DNA of 64,000 nt from Mucilaginibacter lappiensis. GTDB taxonomy: Bacteria; Bacteroidota; Bacteroidia; Sphingobacteriales; Sphingobacteriaceae. Positions 53,501-62,863 of this stretch are shown here, in pieces. Each line of letters opens with the position of its first letter. Within the stretch, counting starts at the first letter, position 1. The notes beneath the pieces are model-generated. The model had not been told where the DNA came from. It saw nothing but the letters and a program-made list of their open reading frames with translations, and made no database searches. The stretch is taken from NCBI RefSeq assembly GCF_900155965.1, contig NZ_FTMG01000008.1, forward strand, positions 188,410 to 252,409, in the 5' to 3' direction. The translations under genes were made by a program, and so were the position numbers.

Positions 53501-53584
53501 ACCAATGCTATTACGCAAGGTTTGGAAACGGGCGTTATACCTAACCCTAAAACCTACACTCTGGGCTTAAGAGCCACTTTGTAA
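50558..53584 (+). CDS. SusC/RagA-family TonB-dependent outer-membrane receptor
   Basis: Complete 1008-residue SusC. Signal peptide about 1-20 (CCITWSSYAA). Carboxypeptidase-regulatory-like domain about 38-110 (SGIVKDSKGVPLPGVSVKI). Signature EVVAVGYGIQQKRDVTGATS, plug with VIDGYIGGS and ILKDASATAIYGSRGANGVV, and a barrel ending in TYTLGLRATL. It is followed after 38 bp by SusD. Neighbouring GH43 and GH71/99-like enzymes suggest a plant or fungal wall polysaccharide as ligand (inference). Confidence 0.96.
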   Translation: MKRFLCMLLVCCITWSSYAAATHLKDNKDALTAAPISGIVKDSKGVPLPGVSVKIQGSSTVALTDVSGVFKIDAPAGATLLFTYVGFEDQKVVLNGQATLDITLAEKTIGLNEVVAVGYGIQQKRDVTGATSTVTAKEIAKRPLIRVEQALQGTTAGVTVSSNSGQPGVGLSVKIRGANSITGSTEPLYVIDGYIGGSIESISPSDIQSLEILKDASATAIYGSRGANGVVLITTRSGKSGKPVININTWFSKASVPKELSLMNAYDFARTLNAQYATTGNPPAFSDADLANFKNNPGTDWQKAVQQKPWIRSYQGDISGGSDNVNYLVSFNHLDQPGLILNQYYKRTTLRANLGIKLNDRMDLKVNLTALLPQSRNTGYQGDITDPFAQASQWDPTSPVRDASGNYVLRSPYASNQINPVAQANNQQVDVSTTDITGTGVFTYRITDDLTLTSNNTYENQSQLTQTLYGLQTSLGLVGGDYAAAATGRYRAYQTSDFLTYKKKLGNHSLTVTALYEFQNHQNTNINAQSKNLSTYALGYYNLGLGTTQLTTSGYYQDALQSFMGRVNYTYKDKYLLTVSLRSDGSSHLVQKYSTFPSVALGWNAGRESFIEKWNVFSDFKLRASWGKTGNQAVAPYATIPQYVTGGPAYYFDGTTSSISTPLGTPVSNTLKWETTTTTDAGLDMSFFKGRLTFTVDAYHKKISNLLYARQVPSYDGGGTYLANIGSLDNKGIEFALGGTPLAGKLHWSTNFNISFNKNRITSLGGDDNIVVNNIGSAQNGVSILKVGMPLGEFYGYQFLGTWKTSEAAQAAQFGMKPGDAKYTDVNGDHKYTGADLMPIGNGTPKYSFGFINDVSYGNFTLSFMFQGTHGNQIYSGTIPYTLGGLGDARNATSTTALNIWTPTNQTNNPTFSSTSQNFINSSRFVYNASYIKLKNLSLGYTIPGHVLSRAGFKNVEVYVSGQNIWTITKYPGYDPEVSNSTNAITQGLETGVIPNPKTYTLGLRATL

Positions 53585-53622
53585 TACATTAATCAATTGC
53601 TTTCTATATAAATTATAAAAAG

Positions 53623-55167
53623 ATGAAAACAAGATATTCAATAACGGTAGCATTATTCTTGGCAGCAACCGTATTCAGCTGCAAAAAACAGCTTGTCGAA
53701 AATCCAAAAGGTAACCTCACACCGGTTAATTACCTCAAAACCCAGGCCGATCTGGATGCCGCGGTAGCATCTATTTATGCTAAGTACGCTGTTGACGGTG
53801 CTTATGCATTTACCAATAAAAGCACTTCATACTTTGGTGCCGACGATTTAACCACTGATCCCGGGCTTAATAAAGGTGATATGCGGGCCTTCGATCAGCT
53901 AAACGGAAGTAGTACCAATACCAGTATGCTGGCTCAATGGAACGGCCCCTGGACTGCCATTTACCAGGCCAATAATGTTATTACCAATTACGCACAGGTA
54001 AATTCAACCGATGACTTAAAACGCAAGGCAGCAGGGCAGGCTTACTTTTTACGTGCCTGGGGGTATTACAACCTGGTGCGCACCTTTGGAGGCGTTCCGC
54101 TGGTTGATAAGTTGATCTCTGTGAACGACAGACCACCACGCGCCAGCGTAAACGATATCTATAATTTGATTGTCAGCGATCTGAAGATTGCTAAAAGCTG
54201 GCTGCCGGTTAACTACGGCGATACTAAACAGATAGGCAGGGCCAATCAAATGGCGGCAAGGGCTATGTTGGCCGATGTTTATTTAACCATGGCGGGCTGG
54301 CCACTTAAGCAAACGGCTAATTATGCCCTGGCCGCCTCAGAAGCTGATACCGTTATACGCAACGGAAGCTACAATCTAGTGAGCAGTTATGCATCCGTGT
54401 TTACAACTAACAATAATTCTGAATCTATATTCGGTTTGCAGTTTAATGTGGGTGGTGGATCACCAAACCGTACTTATGGAGCATCAAGTGTACCACTGGA
54501 TGAAGTGGCTGCCGATGGGTCAAGCGGTTGGGATGATTATTATCCGGAAATAAACTTCTTCCTGAATGCGCCTAAATGCGACCGTACAGACGCTACTTTT
54601 TATACTACACTTAAATTAAGGCAAGGGTCTGGTAGTAACATTACTTTTAAACTGGTTCCCTGGAATTCGTCCGAAACACATGCTGGCCATCCGTATTATA
54701 AAAAATTCAGGGCTGCGTTGGGCGATGGAGTTGTTGAAACGGCAACTACGCTGCAATCCATCAACCCAAGTACCAATAAAACAACAGACATTATCAGATA
54801 CCCTTTGGTATTGCTGGATTATGCAGAAGCGCAGGCTATGTCTTCCGGCGGTCCATCTGCTGCAGCTTACTCGGCCATTAACCAGGTAAGAACAAGAGCT
54901 GGTTTGCCCAATTTACAGCCAGGTTTATCTGCTACAGATTTTCAAAAAGCTGTAGTGAACGAACGTGCATATGAATTTGCAGGCGAGTTTGGCATACGCT
55001 GGTTTGATATAGTACGATTGCAGCTGCTGCCTGAGGTTATTGCGGCACGCGCCAGCAATGAAAATCCTATCAATTTTACAGGTGATATAACCCAGCGCTA
55101 TTTAGCTCCAATACCGCAAAATGATATGTACATCAATTCAAGCTGGACCCAAAACCCGGGCTATTGA
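53623..55167 (+). CDS. SusD/RagB-family substrate-binding lipoprotein
   Basis: Product of 514 residues with lipobox VFSC (Cys20) followed by KKQ. Family features: AAGQAYFLRAWGYYNLVRTF in the TPR domain, IRYPLVLLDYAEAQAMSSGG, then VNERAYEFAGEFGIRWFDIV and the terminal SWTQNPGY. It pairs with the preceding SusC. A hairpin terminator follows, so the pair forms its own transcript, with the GH71/99-like gene downstream either by read-through or from its own promoter. Confidence 0.96.
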   Translation: MKTRYSITVALFLAATVFSCKKQLVENPKGNLTPVNYLKTQADLDAAVASIYAKYAVDGAYAFTNKSTSYFGADDLTTDPGLNKGDMRAFDQLNGSSTNTSMLAQWNGPWTAIYQANNVITNYAQVNSTDDLKRKAAGQAYFLRAWGYYNLVRTFGGVPLVDKLISVNDRPPRASVNDIYNLIVSDLKIAKSWLPVNYGDTKQIGRANQMAARAMLADVYLTMAGWPLKQTANYALAASEADTVIRNGSYNLVSSYASVFTTNNNSESIFGLQFNVGGGSPNRTYGASSVPLDEVAADGSSGWDDYYPEINFFLNAPKCDRTDATFYTTLKLRQGSGSNITFKLVPWNSSETHAGHPYYKKFRAALGDGVVETATTLQSINPSTNKTTDIIRYPLVLLDYAEAQAMSSGGPSAAAYSAINQVRTRAGLPNLQPGLSATDFQKAVVNERAYEFAGEFGIRWFDIVRLQLLPEVIAARASNENPINFTGDITQRYLAPIPQNDMYINSSWTQNPGY

Positions 55168-55197
55168 TCAGCGCCTGAATTTTGTAATAACAAAAAA

Positions 55198-55231
55198 ATG
55201 CCCGTCTGTGTGAGAAATCACGGATGGGCAT
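55198..55231 (+). terminator. Hairpin terminator after SusD
   Basis: ATGCCCGTCTGTG and CACGGATGGGCAT pair with one mismatch and G-U pairs around an 8-base loop; A-run before, T-run after. Confidence 0.85.
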
Positions 55232-55273
55232 TTTGAATACAAACAAATAACCTAAATAAAACCTCATACAATT

Positions 55274-56557
55274 ATGAAAAAGAGACACTTCGCGGTGATA
55301 TGTTTTTTAATGTTAAGTGTAGTTGCCTATGCACAAAACAAGCACTCGAAAATAACCCATTATCCCACTTACCACGGTTTGGTAATGGCTGGCTATCAGG
55401 GCTGGTTCAGGGCCGAGGGCGACGGTACTAGATCTGCCTTTAGTCATTATTTTGCCTCGGAGAGCCATTGTGGAATTGGTGCCTGGCCCGATGTAAGTGA
55501 ATACACCAATAGCTATAGCACTCCATTTAAACTGGCGGATGGGAGCCACGCCAAGCTATTTAGTTCTCATGATAAAAGTACTATTGACCTTCATTTTAAA
55601 TGGATGCAGCAGTACGGTGTTGATGGTGTTTTTATGCAGCGTTTTATGGACTATACCAAAAACGTAAGTGGACGCCACGAAACCGGTGTAGTGATTAAGA
55701 ACGCGCTGGAAGCTGCTTCAAAATATAACAGGGCCATTGCCATCATGTATGATCTTTCGGGCCTTAATGCCACAGGTGAAGATTGTTCGGCTATTATAGC
55801 TGATTGGAAATATCTGGTTGATTCATTAAAGGTGACTAATCAGCCTGGCAATAAAACGTATCTTAATAACAACGGTAAACCAATAGTAGCCATTTGGGGC
55901 CTGGGCTTTCCGGATAGGCCTTATAACATCCGTAATATTGGTATCATGAAGCTGATAGACTTTTTAAAGAACGATCCTGTTTATGGCGGTTGTGCAGTGA
56001 TGCTGGGTGTGCCCACTTTTTGGCGCGATCTGAATGCCGATTGTTTGAATGATCCGTTTTTACATGAAGTAATTAAGCAGGCTGATATTGTTTTGCCATG
56101 GACGGTACAACGATTTTCGCCTTTGCTGCATAATGATATGGATCGCTATCGCGACTTGATGATCGGTGATATGCAATGGTGTAAAACCAACCACGTAGAA
56201 TATGTGCCCTGTGTTTATCCTGGTTTTAGCTGGCATAACCTGAGCACTTATGAATTCCCGGACGATGTAAAACCTGTAGCATCTATACCACGGCAGGGCG
56301 GAAGTTTTTACTGGCAGCAGATATCAACCGCTTTGCAAGCCGGGGCATCTATGCTTTATGTGGCTATGTTTGATGAGGTAAACGAAGGTACTGCTATTTT
56401 TAAAGTGACTGATAAACCACCAGTAAGTAACACCGCCAAATTTATTGATATGGACGGCAAACCCAGTGATCATTATTTGTGGCTAACCGGTGAAGCCGCC
56501 AAAATGCTTCGTAACGAAAAACCGCTAAGTTATACTATGCCCGTACGTAGTAATTAA
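55274..56557 (+). CDS. GH71/GH99-like glycoside hydrolase
   Basis: Secreted TIM-barrel enzyme of 427 residues. Signal peptide 1-21 ending in AYAQ. The opening YHGLVMAGYQGWFRAEGDGT and the strands HFKWMQQYGVDGVFMQRFMD, KPIVAIWGLGFPDRPYNIRN and YVPCVYPGFSW fit the GH71/99-like group found in Bacteroidota. The acidic motif YVAMFDEVNEGTAIF near residue 375 is the likely catalytic region. Related families cut alpha-mannosides (GH99) or alpha-1,3-glucan (GH71), so the substrate is open. It follows the SusC/SusD pair in the same orientation. Confidence 0.83.
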   Translation: MKKRHFAVICFLMLSVVAYAQNKHSKITHYPTYHGLVMAGYQGWFRAEGDGTRSAFSHYFASESHCGIGAWPDVSEYTNSYSTPFKLADGSHAKLFSSHDKSTIDLHFKWMQQYGVDGVFMQRFMDYTKNVSGRHETGVVIKNALEAASKYNRAIAIMYDLSGLNATGEDCSAIIADWKYLVDSLKVTNQPGNKTYLNNNGKPIVAIWGLGFPDRPYNIRNIGIMKLIDFLKNDPVYGGCAVMLGVPTFWRDLNADCLNDPFLHEVIKQADIVLPWTVQRFSPLLHNDMDRYRDLMIGDMQWCKTNHVEYVPCVYPGFSWHNLSTYEFPDDVKPVASIPRQGGSFYWQQISTALQAGASMLYVAMFDEVNEGTAIFKVTDKPPVSNTAKFIDMDGKPSDHYLWLTGEAAKMLRNEKPLSYTMPVRSN

Positions 56558-56574
56558 TCATTGCCACAAAAGAT

Positions 56575-56594
56575 TTCCTATTGTATAGTAGGAA
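56575..56594. terminator. Weak hairpin between convergent genes
   Basis: TTCCTA and TAGGAA pair around 8 bases in the 51-bp gap between the GH71/99-like gene and the minus-strand regulator. Short stem; low confidence. Confidence 0.4.
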
Positions 56595-56608
56595 GATATT
56601 AAATAGAG

Positions 56609-59224
56609 TTATTGACGTAATAATAAATGAAAATCCTTTTTAAACTCTTCACCATATAGGGCTAAGTATTCCTTATTAAAAGCCTGGAAGGTGGATTTGG
56701 CCAGCGAGTGTTTGCCCAGGAATGATAAAGCCTTGCACTTCATGGTCATTGCTTCCTCATTCACAGGATCGAAGTTAAATATGCAATTAGCCAGTTTGAT
56801 CAGCATTTCCGGGTCGTGTTCCTGGCTGATCTGGCTTGCATATTGCAAGAGGATATCGATGACTTCGTTAGATAAATCAGATTTGATCTGATCAAGCCAG
56901 GGATAGTCGGTACTCGGTAAAAAGTCGCCGCGCTGTGTAATTTCTATCAGTGCTGCTACCTTTTCTTCATCTATCCGTTTGTGGCTTACCATTAACTGCA
57001 AGTAGTTATGATAGTCTACGTAAACCTCGCTAAAGTCAATTTCTATTTTCCAATTGCCGGTTTCTTTTGACAGGTGCACATATTCCATTTGATTTAGCAA
57101 GCTACGAAGTTTAGACAAGTTAGCCGATCGGTTATTTTTGGCACTAGTTTCGGATTTATCAAACCAAAGTAGCTCGATTAGTTTTTCGGGGCTTATACCA
57201 CGGCCGGATCTTAAGCTATAAATCAAAATAGCTAAAAAGAGTTCTTTTATCAGAGAAGTGAATTGGCCGGTAATATCATCACCTTTAAGTGTATAAAGTT
57301 TGAGGTCACCAAAAAGCAGGATTGTTCTTTGCCGGGTTGCTGCAGTATTTACAGTTGCGGTAATTTCCTGCTGCTGCTTCGTAGGTGATAAGTGTCCTTC
57401 TGAATTAACGCTTCCGGTTGTTATCGAAGCGTTTGGTTGTAATACAGATTTGCGTCGTTTGTAATAAACAAAACCAGTCACAGCTACAAGGATCAATGAC
57501 AATACGGTTATATAATATTTGATGCCTGATTGATTTGTTGGCAGGGCTACGGCCAACGGTTGTGCATCGGGTGGGCTTGAAAGCGTGAAAACGCTTACGG
57601 TTGATACATTATCGGCCGAACGGCACAGTGTAACGGCTATAAATTGCTGCGTTAAGTTACTATAGTATAAATTGGCAAACGCGTGTGTATCAAAAAAGTT
57701 AAATGGTATTTTACTACCGATAGTATGGTACGAGGGATGATTTAATGAACCGATCATCAATTGAAGATAGGCGTTATATTTATGATTTGAAAAAGACAAT
57801 GCGGTAAAGGTTTGCGCTTTCTCGTCTATGATCATAGAATTGGCCAGGGCAAAGTCCTCATCAGGAGTTTTAAGGCTGTATATCTTTTTAAAGGTTCTGT
57901 TTTTCACATCGTATTTAATCAGGTCATAAATATTCTTTGGATTCAACATTTGCTGACCGCTTAAACTGCCATAACCACCTAAAAAGTAAGCATAACGGCC
58001 GCTGTCTGTAGTGCCGCAGGCAGCCAGGTAACGTGGGCAAAAGCTGTCGCCTCGGGTAGTTATCTCGGTCCATTTTCCGGTAGGTATATGGTAGCGCTGT
58101 ACATTATTTTTATAGGTAAGCTGCCCGTAACCAGCAACCACATATAAAGATGTATCGGCTGCACAGAAAAAATTATTGGAGTGCCAGTAATCAATGATGG
58201 GAAAATAGGGTTCATCTCTGCTCCAGGTGTGGGCATTAAAATTATAAGTTGCCACAGTAGCATTTTTGTGGTCGATATAGTAATTATATAGCTTATGGTC
58301 ATATATATTAAATAGTGACTCATTACTGGGTTTAAGATTAAATTTGCCGTTGCTGTAAGCCGCGGCTGTGTGTTTACCATTTTTAGCAGATATGCTCCAC
58401 AAGGAGTCGCTGCCTATTACGTATACCTCGGCAGTTAAGGGGTTAAACGCCATGCTGGCCATGCCCTGTGCCTTTACAGTTTTTATCTGAGCCCAGTTAT
58501 GGTGTAATGACCTTACCCAAAGCGGGTGATTTACAGTACTCTGCTGATTGCTTAATATATCACGTGCTACAGATCCTTGCGCCTCATTTAAGGGCCAGTA
58601 AAACCGGGGTTGGTTGCCAACATCAATCTTGATATTTCTGAGTTTGAACGGAGGGGCATCGTTAGTTTTAAAATTAGGATAGTTATTAATACCAAAGCAT
58701 AATTTATAAATGCCGTTTTTACTTAGACGTGCATAAGGTTCAACATATTTGCGCTCGTTAACATAAAGCAGTAGCTGATCATGGTCAATGTCAAACTCCA
58801 GTATTATTTTATTCCATTGACTTAACAATTGTTTTTGTAGTATATCAAATCCAATTTTGGTAAAACGGTCGTCAATTACTAATTTAAAGTGATCGTGGTC
58901 TGTATCAGGGGCATCAGTTACCATATCCCTTTTGTTGTAAATGAGATCAATGTTACGGCTGCCATTTTCAATGATACGGAAGATGTAGCCGAAATAATCA
59001 ACTTTATCAGGCAAAAAAGAAACCTCAAATGATAACCGGAAGTTTTGTGCGGGTGAGAATCCCTGCCCCGGAAAAAGATCAAGACTGGTACGTTGATCAG
59101 CCACTACGTCATGACTATAAAAGCCTAAACCATAGGATTGTTGCCCCCAACCTTTTAAGTTGAAAAGTATAATTATTAAGAAACAAAACAGGGTAAACTT
59201 ATAGCAATAAGAGGGCAATTTCAT
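56609..59224 (-). CDS. Membrane-spanning sensor with Kelch-like ectodomain and SARP/BTAD-type regulator domain
   Basis: Predicted one-component transcriptional regulator of 871 residues. Signal peptide about 1-28. A LamG-like beta-sandwich (about 40-205) is followed by Kelch-type repeats (about 240-540; YVVAGYGQLTYKNNVQRYHI, RYAYFLGGYGSLSG). One TM segment lies at about 563-586 (YYITVLSLILVAVTGFVYY) followed by KRRK, so the C-terminal part is cytoplasmic. That part (about 631-871) has a winged helix with KELFLAILIYSLRSGRGISP and LIELLWFDKSETSAKNNRSA, then BTAD-like TPR helices, as in SARP regulators. It is divergent from the SusC at 59624 and probably senses its glycan. Confidence 0.82.
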   Translation of the reverse strand: MKLPSYCYKFTLFCFLIIILFNLKGWGQQSYGLGFYSHDVVADQRTSLDLFPGQGFSPAQNFRLSFEVSFLPDKVDYFGYIFRIIENGSRNIDLIYNKRDMVTDAPDTDHDHFKLVIDDRFTKIGFDILQKQLLSQWNKIILEFDIDHDQLLLYVNERKYVEPYARLSKNGIYKLCFGINNYPNFKTNDAPPFKLRNIKIDVGNQPRFYWPLNEAQGSVARDILSNQQSTVNHPLWVRSLHHNWAQIKTVKAQGMASMAFNPLTAEVYVIGSDSLWSISAKNGKHTAAAYSNGKFNLKPSNESLFNIYDHKLYNYYIDHKNATVATYNFNAHTWSRDEPYFPIIDYWHSNNFFCAADTSLYVVAGYGQLTYKNNVQRYHIPTGKWTEITTRGDSFCPRYLAACGTTDSGRYAYFLGGYGSLSGQQMLNPKNIYDLIKYDVKNRTFKKIYSLKTPDEDFALANSMIIDEKAQTFTALSFSNHKYNAYLQLMIGSLNHPSYHTIGSKIPFNFFDTHAFANLYYSNLTQQFIAVTLCRSADNVSTVSVFTLSSPPDAQPLAVALPTNQSGIKYYITVLSLILVAVTGFVYYKRRKSVLQPNASITTGSVNSEGHLSPTKQQQEITATVNTAATRQRTILLFGDLKLYTLKGDDITGQFTSLIKELFLAILIYSLRSGRGISPEKLIELLWFDKSETSAKNNRSANLSKLRSLLNQMEYVHLSKETGNWKIEIDFSEVYVDYHNYLQLMVSHKRIDEEKVAALIEITQRGDFLPSTDYPWLDQIKSDLSNEVIDILLQYASQISQEHDPEMLIKLANCIFNFDPVNEEAMTMKCKALSFLGKHSLAKSTFQAFNKEYLALYGEEFKKDFHLLLRQ

Positions 59225-59537
59225 TAATAACTATATTAACAATTTTAATTGATTTATTAAATTTTTCCTTAAAGTCCTGGTCAAATAAAATGACCTTACA
59301 CCTGGTTTAGATATTACAGGATTTATAATTATTCAAAATTAAAAGTATAAACGAACAATCACAACGTAAGGAATATATTTAGGATAAACGTATTGCAACA
59401 GATTCGGTACACTAACCGGACCTTGTTAATTGTAAATTATTGCGTTTTATTAAGCTTTGAAATTCTATTTTTTGTATATAATTAATTGATTGTCTTTGAT
59501 TTGTGTTGATTAAATATTGTTTTGTTTTTTCTGCTGG
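59225..59537. other. AT-rich divergent intergenic region
   Basis: A 313-bp stretch between the SARP-type regulator start and the TTAAGG repeats. No ORF or strong dyad is seen; it presumably holds the regulator promoter. Confidence 0.4.
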
Positions 59538-59572
59538 TTAAGGAATGTTTAAGGTTTCATTAAGGTTTAAGG
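59538..59572 (+). promoter_or_regulatory. Four TTAAGG repeats upstream of the SusC at 59624
   Basis: TTAAGG occurs at 59538, 59549, 59560 and 59567. The first three are exactly 11 bp apart, about one helical turn, and the last is 7 bp on. The cluster ends 51 bases before the SusC ATG, a fitting place for activator binding. The divergent SARP-type regulator is the natural candidate, since SARP proteins typically bind direct repeats about 11 bp apart. Confidence 0.6.
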
Positions 59573-59623
59573 TTTATTTAGCGATACCAATTAGTCCAAT
59601 TTTAAACCAATTAAATCTTAAGC

Positions 59624-62600
59624 ATGAAGAAACTTTTATGTATTCTATGTTTAACATGGATGGCGTTATGCAGTTTTGCGCAAAGCCATGTTATTAAAGG
59701 AAAGGTGATCGATGAAGTGGGGGCGCCCCTGCCCGGGGTTACGGTCACCCTGAAACAAACCCAGCGCCGTACCGTGTCTGATAAAGACGGTATTTATTCC
59801 CTTGACCTGGGAGGCTTTAGCAGCAATGTACTGGTGTTTTCATTTGTTGGTTACCAGACCCAGGACGTGAATGTTACTGGTAAAACGATAATTGACATCA
59901 AGCTGTTGCCTGATTCTAAAGATCTCAGCGAGGTTGTGATCAGCGCGCTCAACATTCCCAGGGCTAAAAAATCATTAGGCGTAGCACAACAAAGCGTAAA
60001 TGTGAACGAGATGACAGAGGCTCGCGCGGGTAATATTACCGACTTGCTTGACGGTAAGGTTTCCGGTTTACAGATATCAACCAGCGGCCAGCCAACCGGT
60101 TCAACCAGGGTACAGATTCGCGGCGCTAACTCTATTACGGGTAATAACCAGCCATTGTGGGTGGTTGATGGCGTACCTATAGACAATAACGACTCTAACG
60201 GGCAGGTAGGTAATCTTGACTACGGTAATAATGCTGCCGACCTTAACCCCGATGATATTGAAAGTATCGAAGTGCTGAAAGGTCCCAATGCAGCGGCCCT
60301 GTATGGTTCAAAAGCGGCCAACGGCGCCATTTTGGTCACTACAAAAAAAGGTAAAAAAAATGCCGGCATGGGCATTTCTGTCAATAGTAATTACATGGCC
60401 TCAAGAGTATTACAGTTTCCCGAGTTTCAAAATGTTTATGGCGAAGGTGGAAATGGTAGACTGTCTGGTACGCTGGTGGGGCCGTTGGGTTCCGGTGTAA
60501 TACAAGCTGGTACAGGCGGAGGACGTAACTGGGGCGTGCCCATGCTAGGTCAGCCCTATTTAACTTTTGACGGTAAACAAACTACCTACTCGCCCAATCC
60601 CGAAACGGTTACCGGGCTGTATAAGGTAGGAGGGGCATCGTCACAAAACGTAGCTTTCAGCAATGCTACTGATAATTCGGCTATCCGTTTTTCTTATACC
60701 CGATATGACGCTAACGATGTGGTACAAAAGCAAAATCAGGTAGCTAAGAATAATTTTCAATTAAGTGCCAGCAAGGATTTTACTCCATTTATAAAGATCG
60801 AGACGCGTTTACAATATATACAGGAGAGGGTAACCAATCGAACTTACCGCAATGAAGATCCTGCAAATCCGCTTAACTATTTGATCAACGCGGTTACCAG
60901 TATACCGCTTAGCAGCTTAATACCCTGGAAAGATGCCAATGGAAATGCCTTTAACGGGGGAGGCAACGGTAGTATCGAAAATCCTTATTGGGATATTAAT
61001 GAAAATGGCAATCAAGACGTTCACAATACTATAATTGGTGGAGTAACAGCTACTGTTAGGATTTTTAAAGATCTGCAGTTTCGGGCGCAGGAATCAGGTA
61101 ACTTATTGTGGGGTAACCGGTATACTTTTATTCAAAAAGGCTCCCTGTCAAACATTAACGGTTCTTATAACGAGTTTCAACAAAACAATAAGGTGTGGAA
61201 TACGGAGGGGCTGCTCATGTATAATAAGCGTATCTCTGATTTCTCCATTGTAGCCAATGTGGGCGGCAACTTGCGCAAAACTGATTACTATAATACCAGC
61301 GCAGGCACATCATCACTGGCAGTTCATGATGTTCGTAGTTTGGCTAATACCACCAGTATTATTACGGCTAACGAATCTTTTTTGAAATCGCAGGTAAACT
61401 CAGTATATGGTACCGCTAATTTTGGATATAAGGATTTCCTTTATCTTGACCTTACCGGTAGAAACGATTGGTCGTCAACACTACCATCTGCAAATGCATC
61501 CTTCTTTTATCCATCTGCAAGCGCCAGTTTTGTATTTACAGAACTTTGGAAAACCATATCACCCAATTTTCTGAATTTTGGTAAAATCAGGGCTTCCATA
61601 GCCCGTGTGGGGAATGACACAAGTCCGTATAACCTGTATAACGCTTTTGTAAACTCAGGCAATTTTAATGGTATTAACTATATGACGTTTGAGTCGCAGT
61701 TGAAAAACCAGAATCTGAAGCCCGAGCTCACTACCTCAACCGAATTGGGTCTGGAACTGCATTTTATGAATAACCGACTAAGTATTGATGCGGATGTTTA
61801 TAAATCAAAAACGGTGAATCAATTGCTTACCGGCAATACCCCGCCGGAGTTTGGTTTTTCTACTCAAATATTAAATGCCGGCGAAATTCAGAACAAAGGT
61901 TTAGAAGTTACGCTCACCGGTACCCCAATTCGTACCAAAAACTTTAGCTGGGATGCTACCTATAACTTTTCGCTCAATCGCAATCTGGTTAAATCCTTAA
62001 CGCCGGGTATACCATCCGTGTACCTGGGCGGAGCCGTTACTGCCGGTGTTTACGCCGAGGTGGGTAAACCTATAGGTGTTATCAGAGCGCAGGATCAGGC
62101 CTACTCGTCTGATGGTAAAGCTATTATCAATCCCACCACCGGAATACCTTATTTTACTACAGTGAACCCCATTGTTGGTTATGCAAGTCCGCGTGCATTG
62201 ATGTCATTTGGGTCAAACTTTAGATATAAGAATTTTTCATTCAACTTCCTGGTATCGAGCCGTATTGGTGGTTCGCTGTTTTCTGGAACAGGCTATCGTT
62301 ACTTTATATCGGGTGTAGCCACACAAACGTTGGGCGGCAGGGATGCCTGGTTATTCAGCGATGGTGTACTGGGCGAAAATGCTAATGAGCAAGCTGGCAT
62401 AACGAGCATATACAACTTGCCCTATCCGGCGGCCGGACGGGTTAAAGGTTCAATTTATCAAGGTTACTATCCCGTACTCGGCAGTAACGGACAGCCTATT
62501 GTAGATGCCAACGGCAATTATGTGGCTAATTTATCTGCACCAAATACCAAATACATTTCGCCACAAACGTATTGGCAACAAACCAACCACATATCGCATC

Positions 62601-62860
62601 TGTACACCTATAATGCCTCTTATGTGAAACTATCCCAGATAATTGTGAGCTATTCGTTACCCCCAAGATTACTCCGGGGTACGCCGTTTAGGTTGGCTTC
62701 GCTATCATTAGTTGGGCGTAATCTGTGGACAATCTTCCAGAAAACGCCGCGTGGTATCGATCCTGAATCTGCCGCCTATTCGGGCAACGCCCAGGGCCTT
62801 GAAGTGGGTGGATCGCTTCCTTATGCAACCTATGGTGTCGACTTAAAATTTTCGCTATAA
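59624..62860 (+). CDS. SusC/RagA-family TonB-dependent outer-membrane receptor
   Basis: Complete 1078-residue SusC. Signal peptide 1-20 (ALCSFAQ). Carboxypeptidase-regulatory-like domain about 22-95 (IKGKVIDEVGAPLPGVTVTL). The link to the plug, EVVISALNIPRAKKSLG, differs from the VVxGYG form of the other three and marks a subfamily usually paired with SusD_2-type lipoproteins. Plug: VVDGVPIDNNDSNG and EVLKGPNAAALYGSKAANGA. The barrel ends in YGVDLKFSL. The partner SusD starts 3 bp after the stop. Confidence 0.96.
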   Translation: MKKLLCILCLTWMALCSFAQSHVIKGKVIDEVGAPLPGVTVTLKQTQRRTVSDKDGIYSLDLGGFSSNVLVFSFVGYQTQDVNVTGKTIIDIKLLPDSKDLSEVVISALNIPRAKKSLGVAQQSVNVNEMTEARAGNITDLLDGKVSGLQISTSGQPTGSTRVQIRGANSITGNNQPLWVVDGVPIDNNDSNGQVGNLDYGNNAADLNPDDIESIEVLKGPNAAALYGSKAANGAILVTTKKGKKNAGMGISVNSNYMASRVLQFPEFQNVYGEGGNGRLSGTLVGPLGSGVIQAGTGGGRNWGVPMLGQPYLTFDGKQTTYSPNPETVTGLYKVGGASSQNVAFSNATDNSAIRFSYTRYDANDVVQKQNQVAKNNFQLSASKDFTPFIKIETRLQYIQERVTNRTYRNEDPANPLNYLINAVTSIPLSSLIPWKDANGNAFNGGGNGSIENPYWDINENGNQDVHNTIIGGVTATVRIFKDLQFRAQESGNLLWGNRYTFIQKGSLSNINGSYNEFQQNNKVWNTEGLLMYNKRISDFSIVANVGGNLRKTDYYNTSAGTSSLAVHDVRSLANTTSIITANESFLKSQVNSVYGTANFGYKDFLYLDLTGRNDWSSTLPSANASFFYPSASASFVFTELWKTISPNFLNFGKIRASIARVGNDTSPYNLYNAFVNSGNFNGINYMTFESQLKNQNLKPELTTSTELGLELHFMNNRLSIDADVYKSKTVNQLLTGNTPPEFGFSTQILNAGEIQNKGLEVTLTGTPIRTKNFSWDATYNFSLNRNLVKSLTPGIPSVYLGGAVTAGVYAEVGKPIGVIRAQDQAYSSDGKAIINPTTGIPYFTTVNPIVGYASPRALMSFGSNFRYKNFSFNFLVSSRIGGSLFSGTGYRYFISGVATQTLGGRDAWLFSDGVLGENANEQAGITSIYNLPYPAAGRVKGSIYQGYYPVLGSNGQPIVDANGNYVANLSAPNTKYISPQTYWQQTNHISHLYTYNASYVKLSQIIVSYSLPPRLLRGTPFRLASLSLVGRNLWTIFQKTPRGIDPESAAYSGNAQGLEVGGSLPYATYGVDLKFSL

Positions 62861-62863
62861 ATC

